Positions 10,301 to 20,000 of a stretch of DNA of 64,000 nucleotides are shown here, piece by piece. The stretch covers positions 1-64,000 of the forward strand of contig OY723281.1 of the NCBI GenBank assembly GCA_963210315.1, written 5' to 3'. How positions within the stretch are numbered: the stretch's first letter is position 1; each line of letters starts with the position of its first letter. The position numbers and the translations under genes are program-made. The notes below the pieces were generated by a model. It was given only the letters and a program-made list of their open reading frames with translations, made no database searches and was not told where the DNA came from. This DNA is from Rhynchopus euleeides (taxonomy: Eukaryota > Euglenozoa > Diplonemea > Diplonemida > Diplonemidae).

Positions 10301-13300
10301 TTTGCGGGTTTGCGGGTTTGCGGGTTTGCGGGTTTGCGGGTTTGCGGGTTTGCGGGTTTGCGGGTTTGCGGGTTTGCGGGTTTGCGGGTTTGCGGGTTTG
10401 CGGGTTTGCGGGTTTGCGGGTTTGCGGGTTTGCGGGTTTGCGGGTTTGCGGGTTTGCGGGTTTGCGGGTTTGCGGGTTTGCGGGTTTGCGGGTTTGCGGG
10501 TTTGCGGGTTTGCGGGTTTGCGGGTTTGCGGGTTTGCGGGTTTGCGGGTTTGCGGGTTTGCGGGTTTGCGGGTTTGCGGGTTTGCGGGTTTGCGGGTTTG
10601 CGGGTTTGCGGGTTTGCGGGTTTGCGGGTTTGCGGGTTTGCGGGTTTGCGGGTTTGCGGGTTTGCGGGTTTGCGGGTTTGCGGGTTTGCGGGTTTGCGGG
10701 TTTGCGGGTTTGCGGGTTTGCGGGTTTGCGGGTTTGCGGGTTTGCGGGTTTGCGGGTTTGCGGGTTTGCGGGTTTGCGGGTTTGCGGGTTTGCGGGTTTG
10801 CGGGTTTGCGGGTTTGCGGGTTTGCGGGTTTGCGGGTTTGCGGGTTTGCGGGTTTGCGGGTTTGCGGGTTTGCGGGTTTGCGGGTTTGCGGGTTTGCGGG
10901 TTTGCGGGTTTGCGGGTTTGCGGGTTTGCGGGTTTGCGGGTTTGCGGGTTTGCGGGTTTGCGGGTTTGCGGGTTTGCGGGTTTGCGGGTTTGCGGGTTTG
11001 CGGGTTTGCGGGTTTGCGGGTTTGCGGGTTTGCGGGTTTGCGGGTTTGCGGGTTTGCGGGTTTGCGGGTTTGCGGGTTTGCGGGTTTGCGGGTTTGCGGG
11101 TTTGCGGGTTTGCGGGTTTGCGGGTTTGCGGGTTTGCGGGTTTGCGGGTTTGCGGGTTTGCGGGTTTGCGGGTTTGCGGGTTTGCGGGTTTGCGGGTTTG
11201 CGGGTTTGCGGGTTTGCGGGTTTGCGGGTTTGCGGGTTTGCGGGTTTGCGGGTTTGCGGGTTTGCGGGTTTGCGGGTTTGCGGGTTTGCGGGTTTGCGGG
11301 TTTGCGGGTTTGCGGGTTTGCGGGTTTGCGGGTTTGCGGGTTTGCGGGTTTGCGGGTTTGCGGGTTTGCGGGTTTGCGGGTTTGCGGGTTTGCGGGTTTG
11401 CGGGTTTGCGGGTTTGCGGGTTTGCGGGTTTGCGGGTTTGCGGGTTTGCGGGTTTGCGGGTTTGCGGGTTTGCGGGTTTGCGGGTTTGCGGGTTTGCGGG
11501 TTTGCGGGTTTGCGGGTTTGCGGGTTTGCGGGTTTGCGGGTTTGCGGGTTTGCGGGTTTGCGGGTTTGCGGGTTTGCGGGTTTGCGGGTTTGCGGGTTTG
11601 CGGGTTTGCGGGTTTGCGGGTTTGCGGGTTTGCGGGTTTGCGGGTTTGCGGGTTTGCGGGTTTGCGGGTTTGCGGGTTTGCGGGTTTGCGGGTTTGCGGG
11701 TTTGCGGGTTTGCGGGTTTGCGGGTTTGCGGGTTTGCGGGTTTGCGGGTTTGCGGGTTTGCGGGTTTGCGGGTTTGCGGGTTTGCGGGTTTGCGGGTTTG
11801 CGGGTTTGCGGGTTTGCGGGTTTGCGGGTTTGCGGGTTTGCGGGTTTGCGGGTTTGCGGGTTTGCGGGTTTGCGGGTTTGCGGGTTTGCGGGTTTGCGGG
11901 TTTGCGGGTTTGCGGGTTTGCGGGTTTGCGGGTTTGCGGGTTTGCGGGTTTGCGGGTTTGCGGGTTTGCGGGTTTGCGGGTTTGCGGGTTTGCGGGTTTG
12001 CGGGTTTGCGGGTTTGCGGGTTTGCGGGTTTGCGGGTTTGCGGGTTTGCGGGTTTGCGGGTTTGCGGGTTTGCGGGTTTGCGGGTTTGCGGGTTTGCGGG
12101 TTTGCGGGTTTGCGGGTTTGCGGGTTTGCGGGTTTGCGGGTTTGCGGGTTTGCGGGTTTGCGGGTTTGCGGGTTTGCGGGTTTGCGGGTTTGCGGGTTTG
12201 CGGGTTTGCGGGTTTGCGGGTTTGCGGGTTTGCGGGTTTGCGGGTTTGCGGGTTTGCGGGTTTGCGGGTTTGCGGGTTTGCGGGTTTGCGGGTTTGCGGG
12301 TTTGCGGGTTTGCGGGTTTGCGGGTTTGCGGGTTTGCGGGTTTGCGGGTTTGCGGGTTTGCGGGTTTGCGGGTTTGCGGGTTTGCGGGTTTGCGGGTTTG
12401 CGGGTTTGCGGGTTTGCGGGTTTGCGGGTTTGCGGGTTTGCGGGTTTGCGGGTTTGCGGGTTTGCGGGTTTGCGGGTTTGCGGGTTTGCGGGTTTGCGGG
12501 TTTGCGGGTTTGCGGGTTTGCGGGTTTGCGGGTTTGCGGGTTTGCGGGTTTGCGGGTTTGCGGGTTTGCGGGTTTGCGGGTTTGCGGGTTTGCGGGTTTG
12601 CGGGTTTGCGGGTTTGCGGGTTTGCGGGTTTGCGGGTTTGCGGGTTTGCGGGTTTGCGGGTTTGCGGGTTTGCGGGTTTGCGGGTTTGCGGGTTTGCGGG
12701 TTTGCGGGTTTGCGGGTTTGCGGGTTTGCGGGTTTGCGGGTTTGCGGGTTTGCGGGTTTGCGGGTTTGCGGGTTTGCGGGTTTGCGGGTTTGCGGGTTTG
12801 CGGGTTTGCGGGTTTGCGGGTTTGCGGGTTTGCGGGTTTGCGGGTTTGCGGGTTTGCGGGTTTGCGGGTTTGCGGGTTTGCGGGTTTGCGGGTTTGCGGG
12901 TTTGCGGGTTTGCGGGTTTGCGGGTTTGCGGGTTTGCGGGTTTGCGGGTTTGCGGGTTTGCGGGTTTGCGGGTTTGCGGGTTTGCGGGTTTGCGGGTTTG
13001 CGGGTTTGCGGGTTTGCGGGTTTGCGGGTTTGCGGGTTTGCGGGTTTGCGGGTTTGCGGGTTTGCGGGTTTGCGGGTTTGCGGGTTTGCGGGTTTGCGGG
13101 TTTGCGGGTTTGCGGGTTTGCGGGTTTGCGGGTTTGCGGGTTTGCGGGTTTGCGGGTTTGCGGGTTTGCGGGTTTGCGGGTTTGCGGGTTTGCGGGTTTG
13201 CGGGTTTGCGGGTTTGCGGGTTTGCGGGTTTGCGGGTTTGCGGGTTTGCGGGTTTGCGGGTTTGCGGGTTTGCGGGTTTGCGGGTTTGCGGGTTTGCGGG

Positions 13301-14774
13301 TTTGCGGGTTTGCGGGTTTGCGGGTTTGCGGGTTTGCGGGTTTGCGGGTTTGCGGGTTTGCGGGTTTGCGGGTTTGCGGGTTTGCGGGTTTGCGGGTTTG
13401 CGGGTTTGCGGGTTTGCGGGTTTGCGGGTTTGCGGGTTTGCGGGTTTGCGGGTTTGCGGGTTTGCGGGTTTGCGGGTTTGCGGGTTTGCGGGTTTGCGGG
13501 TTTGCGGGTTTGCGGGTTTGCGGGTTTGCGGGTTTGCGGGTTTGCGGGTTTGCGGGTTTGCGGGTTTGCGGGTTTGCGGGTTTGCGGGTTTGCGGGTTTG
13601 CGGGTTTGCGGGTTTGCGGGTTTGCGGGTTTGCGGGTTTGCGGGTTTGCGGGTTTGCGGGTTTGCGGGTTTGCGGGTTTGCGGGTTTGCGGGTTTGCGGG
13701 TTTGCGGGTTTGCGGGTTTGCGGGTTTGCGGGTTTGCGGGTTTGCGGGTTTGCGGGTTTGCGGGTTTGCGGGTTTGCGGGTTTGCGGGTTTGCGGGTTTG
13801 CGGGTTTGCGGGTTTGCGGGTTTGCGGGTTTGCGGGTTTGCGGGTTTGCGGGTTTGCGGGTTTGCGGGTTTGCGGGTTTGCGGGTTTGCGGGTTTGCGGG
13901 TTTGCGGGTTTGCGGGTTTGCGGGTTTGCGGGTTTGCGGGTTTGCGGGTTTGCGGGTTTGCGGGTTTGCGGGTTTGCGGGTTTGCGGGTTTGCGGGTTTG
14001 CGGGTTTGCGGGTTTGCGGGTTTGCGGGTTTGCGGGTTTGCGGGTTTGCGGGTTTGCGGGTTTGCGGGTTTGCGGGTTTGCGGGTTTGCGGGTTTGCGGG
14101 TTTGCGGGTTTGCGGGTTTGCGGGTTTGCGGGTTTGCGGGTTTGCGGGTTTGCGGGTTTGCGGGTTTGCGGGTTTGCGGGTTTGCGGGTTTGCGGGTTTG
14201 CGGGTTTGCGGGTTTGCGGGTTTGCGGGTTTGCGGGTTTGCGGGTTTGCGGGTTTGCGGGTTTGCGGGTTTGCGGGTTTGCGGGTTTGCGGGTTTGCGGG
14301 TTTGCGGGTTTGCGGGTTTGCGGGTTTGCGGGTTTGCGGGTTTGCGGGTTTGCGGGTTTGCGGGTTTGCGGGTTTGCGGGTTTGCGGGTTTGCGGGTTTG
14401 CGGGTTTGCGGGTTTGCGGGTTTGCGGGTTTGCGGGTTTGCGGGTTTGCGGGTTTGCGGGTTTGCGGGTTTGCGGGTTTGCGGGTTTGCGGGTTTGCGGG
14501 TTTGCGGGTTTGCGGGTTTGCGGGTTTGCGGGTTTGCGGGTTTGCGGGTTTGCGGGTTTGCGGGTTTGCGGGTTTGCGGGTTTGCGGGTTTGCGGGTTTG
14601 CGGGTTTGCGGGTTTGCGGGTTTGCGGGTTTGCGGGTTTGCGGGTTTGCGGGTTTGCGGGTTTGCGGGTTTGCGGGTTTGCGGGTTTGCGGGTTTGCGGG
14701 TTTGCGGGTTTGCGGGTTTGCGGGTTTGCGGGTTTGCCGGTTTGCGGGTTTGCGGGTTTGCGGGTTTGCGGGTT
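4400..14774 (+). repeat. 8-bp satellite (GCGGGTTT)n, about 1,297 units
   Basis: The array is about 10.4 kb of GCGGGTTT with one visible substitution (G to C at 14738) near its right edge. Because 8 is not a multiple of 3, every plus-strand frame reads the same octapeptide (CGFAGLRV) and the minus strand reads NPQTRKPA, with no stops in the frames seen. The resulting ~3,500-residue open frames are artefacts. The unit resembles plant/alveolate-type telomere sequence (GGGTTTA) with A replaced by GC. A short mixed GGGTTTAC/GGGTTTGC tract occurs at about 60570-60600. The right end joins LINE1 sequence at 14773. Confidence 0.98.
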
Positions 14775-15444
14775 CACCAGGGCCGAAAGCTTCGCGCCCC
14801 CGAGCACAGGCATCACCTCCTGGGGCACGGCACCCTTGACCATCCGGTTAATGACCTGGGTGAGCATGGCCGTCGGCTTGGCTCCCAGCGCATCCTTGCA
14901 CTCCAGGGCTTGGCGGACGTGGTCTGGACGCAAACCCATCTGCCCGCCCGACGACCCGTTGGGGAAGGTCCCCACCCGGTGGTCCACCTGACGTGACTAG
15001 GAAAAAGTTGGGGAAGGACTTCACCGCTCGGAAGACGTCAGCCGGCGTGAACGCCTTGCACTTCTCCGCGGGCACGGTCCGCTCCAGGTGGACCGCTCCA
15101 CCCTCCGGGTGTTTGCCCTGCAGCTTCTTCAGGGTCTCCGTCGTGCTGGGGGCGACTTTGGCCGGGACGAGGTGCTTGTGGGCTGCTGAGACCCGGTTCT
15201 GCCGCGCCAGTTGACCGACCCGCCGCTCCCATCTCTCCTCATCGGACAAGCGCGGCGGTGCGCTCCCGCGGGACCCCGTGCCCCCCTGGCGCTTGCTGGC
15301 CTCGCGGGCCTCCTCCCAGAGTGTGGCGTACTCGCCCCTCTTCCACCGGTCGAAAACCTTCTGGCGCTCGCGGAGGGTGACCTTGCTCTTCGCTCCCCCC
15401 ATCCTCGCCGAGCGGAGGAGGACGAGCGGGGCCATGAGGAGGAT
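14773..15444 (-). pseudogene. Duplicated fragment of LINE1 reverse-transcriptase region
   Basis: From 14773 to 16352 this sequence aligns base for base with 24337-25916 (constant offset 9564, one mismatch seen, at 15738). It holds the N-terminal part of the LINE1 reverse transcriptase on the minus strand, cut at residue ~71 of the main LINE1 ORF where the satellite begins. The minus-strand frame reads from the LINE into the satellite without a stop, giving a meaningless fusion. It also carries the same 38-bp tail insertion (14969-15006) that breaks the main copy. The two loci are therefore a recent segmental duplication made after both nested insertions. Confidence 0.9.
14958..15017 (-). mobile_element. 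38-bp retroelement tail with 11-bp target duplication (copy in the duplicated fragment)
   Basis: Two copies of GTTGGGGAAGG (14958-14968 and 15007-15017) flank 38 bp ending ACTAGGAAAAA. The insert matches the 3' end of the family whose long poly-A copy ends at 17927. It is identical to the insertion at 24522-24581. Confidence 0.85.
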
Positions 15445-16607
15445 AGGGGGGGATAAAATCCAACTTGCTGCCTTCACGTGGCGCCCCCTGTGATTACCCT
15501 CCTTGGAGGGGAAACCAAAGCAAGCTCTGGTATTAAGATCCTTGGAATTGACCTTGGGGGGCCTCTTGAGTGAGTCTCGGGAGAAATCGGACCTGTGCAT
15601 GGGTCAGGGCAGTGTGCGCGAGCATAAGGCCCTGGGCTGTTCCCTCTGAGTTGCTCTAATTGCATGAGTGGCTTGAGCACATGGACGTCTGCAGGCCAGC
15701 CTGTAGGAAGATCAGGATGCAGGGTTGCCCCCCTTTTAGGGCGTGAAAGCCTCGCCAATGCTTTCCCTAGTGCCGCGATCGGGCGTGCTGGAGCTGCGCG
15801 ATGCCTGAGAAGATCCTGCTGGAGCTGATCCTGCCCCCACGTTGCGGCTCTAAGCCCTCAACGGGTAGCCCCTCTGGGTGGTCGCTGCTGACCTGTGCCT
15901 GGCCCCTCCCCCTTCGCACAAGGGGTTGACTAGTGTTGCAGGCGGTGGAGTCATAGACAGCACTGCCTTTTGCTTTCACCATTGGCCCTTTCTCTACTTT
16001 TTCGGTGCACAACAGAGACCTCTCTTTGTGTCGATGCGTTGCGGCTACAAACAAACCAACAAGCCCCTCCATCACTACAAAGAGCAGTTTTCTGAACCCT
16101 AGCGTTGTCCCAGCTAGCTTGTGTTTCCCTTTTGGGCTTTTTCTTTGAGTTTTTCTTTACTCGATCGTTTCCTGTGACACTCTGTGTTTCAGCATTCATT
16201 GCAATGTGTAATGTGCAACTTCCACTTCAGGTTCCTTGCACATAACACAAAAGCGGTTGGCGGCTATCAACCATATGCTATTGAAGCAACCAAGCCCCCC
16301 GTTTTTGGAGTTATGTACGAGCAATCTGTCACCAGTGTGGTCCTCGCTGGCTCGTGTCGTTTGATGTGTGTGATCTTTTCATGTGTGTTTCTTTCGCTTT
16401 CTTCTTTTCGTTTCTTGTCTTGCTTGTCTCTTGTACCTTGTATTCTGTACCAACTAGCCCAGACAAACAACAGCTGCAAAGATTCTCGGTCCGGATGTCC
16501 TTTTCGTTTCTTGTCTTGCTTGTCTCTTGTACCTTGTATTCTGTACCAACTAGCCCAGACAAACAACAGCTGCAAAGATTCTCGGTCCGGATGTCCCCCA
16601 AAAAAAA
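15435..16607 (+). mobile_element. RE1 copy 1: 1.1-kb non-coding retroposon with poly-A
   Basis: The element begins right after TGAGGAGGAT (15435-15444) with AGGGGGGGATAAAATCC and ends CTCGGTCCGGATGTCCCCC followed by eight A (16600-16607). Compared with the copy at 25009-26098 it lacks about 32 bp at 16352 and carries a 96-bp tandem duplication near its 3' end (units ending about 16500 and 16596). No conserved ORF is shared among copies. The 3' copy of the target duplication is missing, and the right side instead joins a LINE2 tail. This suggests recombination with, or template switching to, another element. Confidence 0.88.
15446..15524 (+). ncRNA. Candidate HDV-like self-cleaving ribozyme at RE1 5' end
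   Basis: Read as RNA, the first 78-79 nt fit the nested double-pseudoknot order. P1: GGGGGG with CCCCCU (15484-15489), giving a G1-U wobble. P2: CUUGCU (15464-15469) with AGCAAG (15519-15524). P3: GCC/GGC with 7-nt loop UUCACGU. P4: CCCUC/GAGGG with 4-nt loop. J4/2: CCAA, matching the catalytic C-N-A-A pattern. The cleavage point would be the element's first G, as in R2 retrotransposons. P1 is 6 bp rather than 7 and P1.1 is weak. Cleavage is inferred, not shown. Confidence 0.72.
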
Positions 16608-16661
16608 CCAACGATTTCTTAAGCTACAGTTTCTGTACTTCATTGGTAAAAAAAAAAAAAA
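16608..16661 (+). mobile_element. 40-bp LINE2 3' tail with poly-A, joined to RE1 poly-A
   Basis: The 40 bp starting CCAACGATTTCTTAAGC (16608-16647), followed by 14 A, is the reverse complement of the 3' end of LINE2 at 29420-29460. It starts immediately after RE1's own poly-A, so two retroelement 3' ends are fused through an internal A tract. Confidence 0.88.
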
Positions 16662-17926
16662 GGTCCTGGGCACGACCTTAAACTACCTAAGACCTAGGGA
16701 AGTCGGAGGCACTTGGGTCCGTCCAGGTGGGCAGGGAACCTGGGGGCGGGGGGCCTCAAATCCCTCTCTCTCATGCGCTCTCTGGGCACAATGGCCTGTG
16801 TCTCATCCCATCCACCACCAAACCTCCCAGGCACAACGAGACAAGGTCTTGACACACATCCTCACTTCCCCAGACCCCGACCGCCCTCTTCCATCCCATG
16901 ACCCAGTCCGAAGGCAAATAAGCGTGAAAGGTAATGCAGAAGGACAAGAATAGCAGTGACGGTGGATCCAGGGAGCCAAATTTCCTGGATTACTGGTGCC
17001 ATGGTGCTCATGGGGGCCAAAACCAGGGCGATCTCCTGTAGGGATGGCTTGGCGGGCACTGCATGCGGGCCGCGTGTGAGGCGTGCGGGGGGTCGGGCCT
17101 ACCCTGTGCGTGCCCCAAGATCCAGCTCGTGAAAGCGTGAAAGCGACAGGCGCCGCCACCCAGTGAGGGCCAGAGTGGTCGAACCTGCAAGGAGCAGGTC
17201 CCCGCTCGACTACGTAGAGTATAGAGTAGAAAAAAAAAAATGTAGGGATGGCACTTTGACGAGGCTCCCTGGGTCCGCCTATCGGGGGCGCCAAAACGGG
17301 CAACGACGGGGGTAAAAAGGGATGAGGCGGGAGGGCACCTGGAGGGGGGACCCGTGACCTGGCAGAGAAGGTAACGAAACGCGGGGCAGAGAGGGGCATG
17401 CAGTGACGGCGGTGGGTCCTGTGAGTTGGGATGCCTATTCCCTGGTGCTGTGGTGCTCACAGGGCCGGGGACAGGGGGTCTCGTTGAGGGACAACACTGA
17501 ACTGACTCGCCGGGCCGACCGTGCCTGCCGCGAGGGGGAGTTGGGGGGGGAGGGGGGCAAAAAAAAAGGGAAGTCGGGGGACATCCTATTTTTTTTTCCC
17601 TCTTGTGTCCCATGCCTTGTTTGCAGTGATCGCATTGTTGGCCATCCTTGCTGTAGTTCGGCATGCCGCCCTTCCCACCTTCCCCCACCCCCTCCCCGGC
17701 GGTTTTGCTCTCCGTGTGGTTTGGTGGTACTGGTGAGCCATCTGGGGAAAGAACCTTGACAATCCCGGGCCGGCAGTACGTTCGTCACCCCCACGGGCTC
17801 GGCCGGTTTCTAAACCTTTAGGCAATCTACGTCCGCAGGCCAAGAACCCGGTGTGCAGATGCACGTTGGGAGCCCCCTGAAGTCAACACAGCACCCCGCC
17901 AGTGGCTCCAGCTGTCCCTCCCCATG
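16662..17926. repeat. Repeat block A1 (duplicate of 19196-19851) with extra sequence
   Basis: From GAGGCACTTGGGTCC (about 16705) to about 17565 this block matches 19196-19851, apart from the LINE-tail insertion at 17049-17252. The first 45 bp (16662-16706) recur inverted at about 33443-33492. The remainder to 17926 is unique GC-rich sequence with a T run near 17590. No protein-coding gene is supported. The many open frames here have low-complexity Pro/Arg/Ser composition. Confidence 0.75.
17037..17252 (+). mobile_element. 5'-truncated LINE tail with 12-bp target duplication; empty site present at 19527
   Basis: TGTAGGGATGGC occurs at 17037-17048 and again at 17241-17252. Between them lie 192 bp ending TAGAGTATAGAGTAG plus 11 A. 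The last ~90 bp match the 3' end of LINE1 (minus strand, 19938-20030). The duplicated block A2 has the uninterrupted single site at 19527-19538. This is direct evidence of a recent target-primed insertion after the A1/A2 duplication. Confidence 0.93.
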
Positions 17927-18240
17927 TTTTTTTTTTTTTTTTTTTCACTTGCCCGTCAGGTGGACCACCGGGTGGGGAGAGAACCGGTGTGAGGCACTTG
18001 GGTCCGTCCAGGTGGGCAGGGAACCTGGGGGCGGGGGGCCTCAAATCCCTCTCTCTCTCATGCACGCGTGCTGGGCTCAACGGCCTGTACTCTCCCATCC
18101 GCCACCCAACCACCCATGCACAACTTGACGAGGCCTTGAGACACACCTCTCCCTTCCGAGACCCAGACCACCCACTTCCATCCCTGGCGCTGTCTGTTGG
18201 CAAGTGAGCAAAGGTAACACGAAACACAAGGGCAAGACTT
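17927..18240 (-). mobile_element. Retroelement C 3' end with poly-A
   Basis: A run of 19 T (17927-17945), read on the minus strand, is a poly-A tail following a 3' end containing TCCCCACCCGGTGGTCCACC. The body continues to at least 18240 and resembles blocks A1 and A2, though diverged. Its 5' limit is not visible and no ORF is recognised. The same 3' end, reduced to 38 bp, interrupts LINE1 at 24533. Confidence 0.7.
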
Positions 18241-19157
18241 GGAGCGAGCGTCGCGAGTCAATCAGAGAGGCACTCCCTCCTCGCAGGGTGGTGTCGGCCT
18301 TGTGTGCTCTCGAAAACCCGCTGTCGCCGTCCGTCAACCTGTGTGGCTGCCTGTAGAGGCGTTAAGGGGCGTGGGGACTAGGGGACCGAAGAGGGGTCAG
18401 AGACAGGTCGGACCTGCTCGGAGAAACACAAGAAAGGGGTGGAGGGAGTTAAAGCGCGTGTCTCCGGCGGGTCTCGGAGGGCAGGTGCTCTCGCCGACCC
18501 GTCGAACCGCGTGTGGGGACCGTTGGGAGGGGTTTAGACATGCACAATGATCTATACTGTACAAATGACCTGGATTCTCGGTGCCGTAACGTGCCTGAGT
18601 GGCTGTTTTGTTGGGTTAAGTGGCGGTCGAGGCAATCCGGACAGTTGTTGCGGAATCTAGTGTAAGGGGTAATGGAATGGTGGAATGCACAAACGTCAAG
18701 GGAGGGGCGGGGGTGTTGAGGAAAGGGGGGGAGGGGGATAGGTAGAGTGAGGGACGGATGGAAAGGGGGGGGGGGTGGGAGTGACTGATAAGATCAAGGG
18801 GGAGGGGAGGGGGTGTTGTTGTTGTTCTCGGGGTCGCGACCACCTAACTGAGGGGGTCACACTCCTGGTGTCTTGTCTGCACACATTTCTGCTGGGAGGG
18901 GGGGGGGGGGGGGGGTATAGTGGCCGGAGTCAGGAGCCGGCCCTCCTGGGGATGATGACCTGCCCTCACGGGCTTCATCTCCTCGTCTTCCCCTTCGCGC
19001 CCTTCCGCGCCCCGTCACACTCCCACATCTTCGTGACGGTGTCCCGAAGGCTTCGGGCCGCCGCCTTCGCCGTCGGCACGCTCCACGCGTTCTGCGTCCC
19101 ACGCGCAGCGTGCCACTCCCTCACCGCCACCGCAGCCACCTGCCGCGCACCGACTGC
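18241..19157. other. Unassigned GC-rich spacer with G runs
   Basis: Contains purine-rich tracts and a G run at about 18897-18915. No conserved coding pattern, RNA gene or element end could be recognised. Confidence 0.4.
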
Positions 19158-19851
19158 CCGTCAGGTGGACCACCGGGTGGGGAGAGAACCGGTGTGAGGC
19201 ACTTGGGTCCGTCCAGGTGGGCAGGGAACCTGGGGGCGGGGGGCCTCAAATCCCTCTCTCTCATGCGCTCTCTGGGCACAATGGCCTGTGTCTCATCCCA
19301 TCCACCACCAAACCTCCCAGGCACAACGAGACAAGGTCTTGACACACATCCTCACTTCCCCAGACCCCGACCGCCCTCTTCCATCCCATGACCCAGTCCG
19401 AAGGCAAATAAGCGTGAAAGGTAATGCAGAAGGACAAGAATAGCAGTGACGGTGGATCCAGGGAGCCAAATTTCCTGGATTACTGGTGCCATGGTGCTCA
19501 TGGGGGCCAAAACCAGGGCGATCTCCTGTAGGGATGGCACTTTGACGAGGCTCCCTGGGTCCGCCTATCGGGGGCGCCAAAACGGGCAACGACGGGGGTA
19601 AAAAGGGATGAGGCGGGAGGGCACCTGGAGGGGGGACCCGTGACCTGGCAGAGAAGGTAACGAAACGCGGGGCAGAGGGGCATGCAGTGACGGCGGTGGG
19701 TCCTGTGAGTTGGGATGCCTATTCCCTGGTGCTGTGGTGCTCACAGGGCCGGGGACAGGGGGTCTCGTTGAGGGACAACACTGAACTGACTCGTCGGGCC
19801 GACCGTGCCTGCCGCGAGGGGGAGTTGGGGGGGGAGGGGGGGGGGGGACGG
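19158..19851. repeat. Repeat block A2 (retroelement C body)
   Basis: Begins with the retroelement C 3' sequence GTCAGGTGGACCACCGGGTG but without the T run, then matches block A1. It preserves the empty site (19527-19538) of the LINE tail inserted in A1. No gene is supported. Confidence 0.8.
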
Positions 19852-20000
19852 AGAAGGGGGTATTCACAGCACCTGTGTGTGCTCTACTGCACAAAGGCAT
19901 CTGGTCTAGGGGGGGGGATCTACCTCCACTCAAAACTCTACTCTATACTCTACGTAGTCGAGCGGGGACCTGCTCCTTGCAGGTTCGACCACTCTGGCCC

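Noticed and set aside
4198-14996. Five open frames of about 3,500 residues on both strands
   Set aside because: They are translations of the 8-bp satellite. The same octapeptide appears in all plus frames, so the absence of stops is a property of the repeat, not of coding.
15446-16100. tRNA-derived SINE promoter (A and B boxes) in RE1
   Set aside because: No GGTTCGANNCC-type B box is visible. The 5' end is better explained by the ribozyme fold.
15951-16199. 82-residue minus-strand frame repeated in RE1 copies (MNAETQSVTGND start)
   Set aside because: It is antisense to the poly-A-tailed element. It recurs only because the DNA recurs, with no sign of protein-level conservation.
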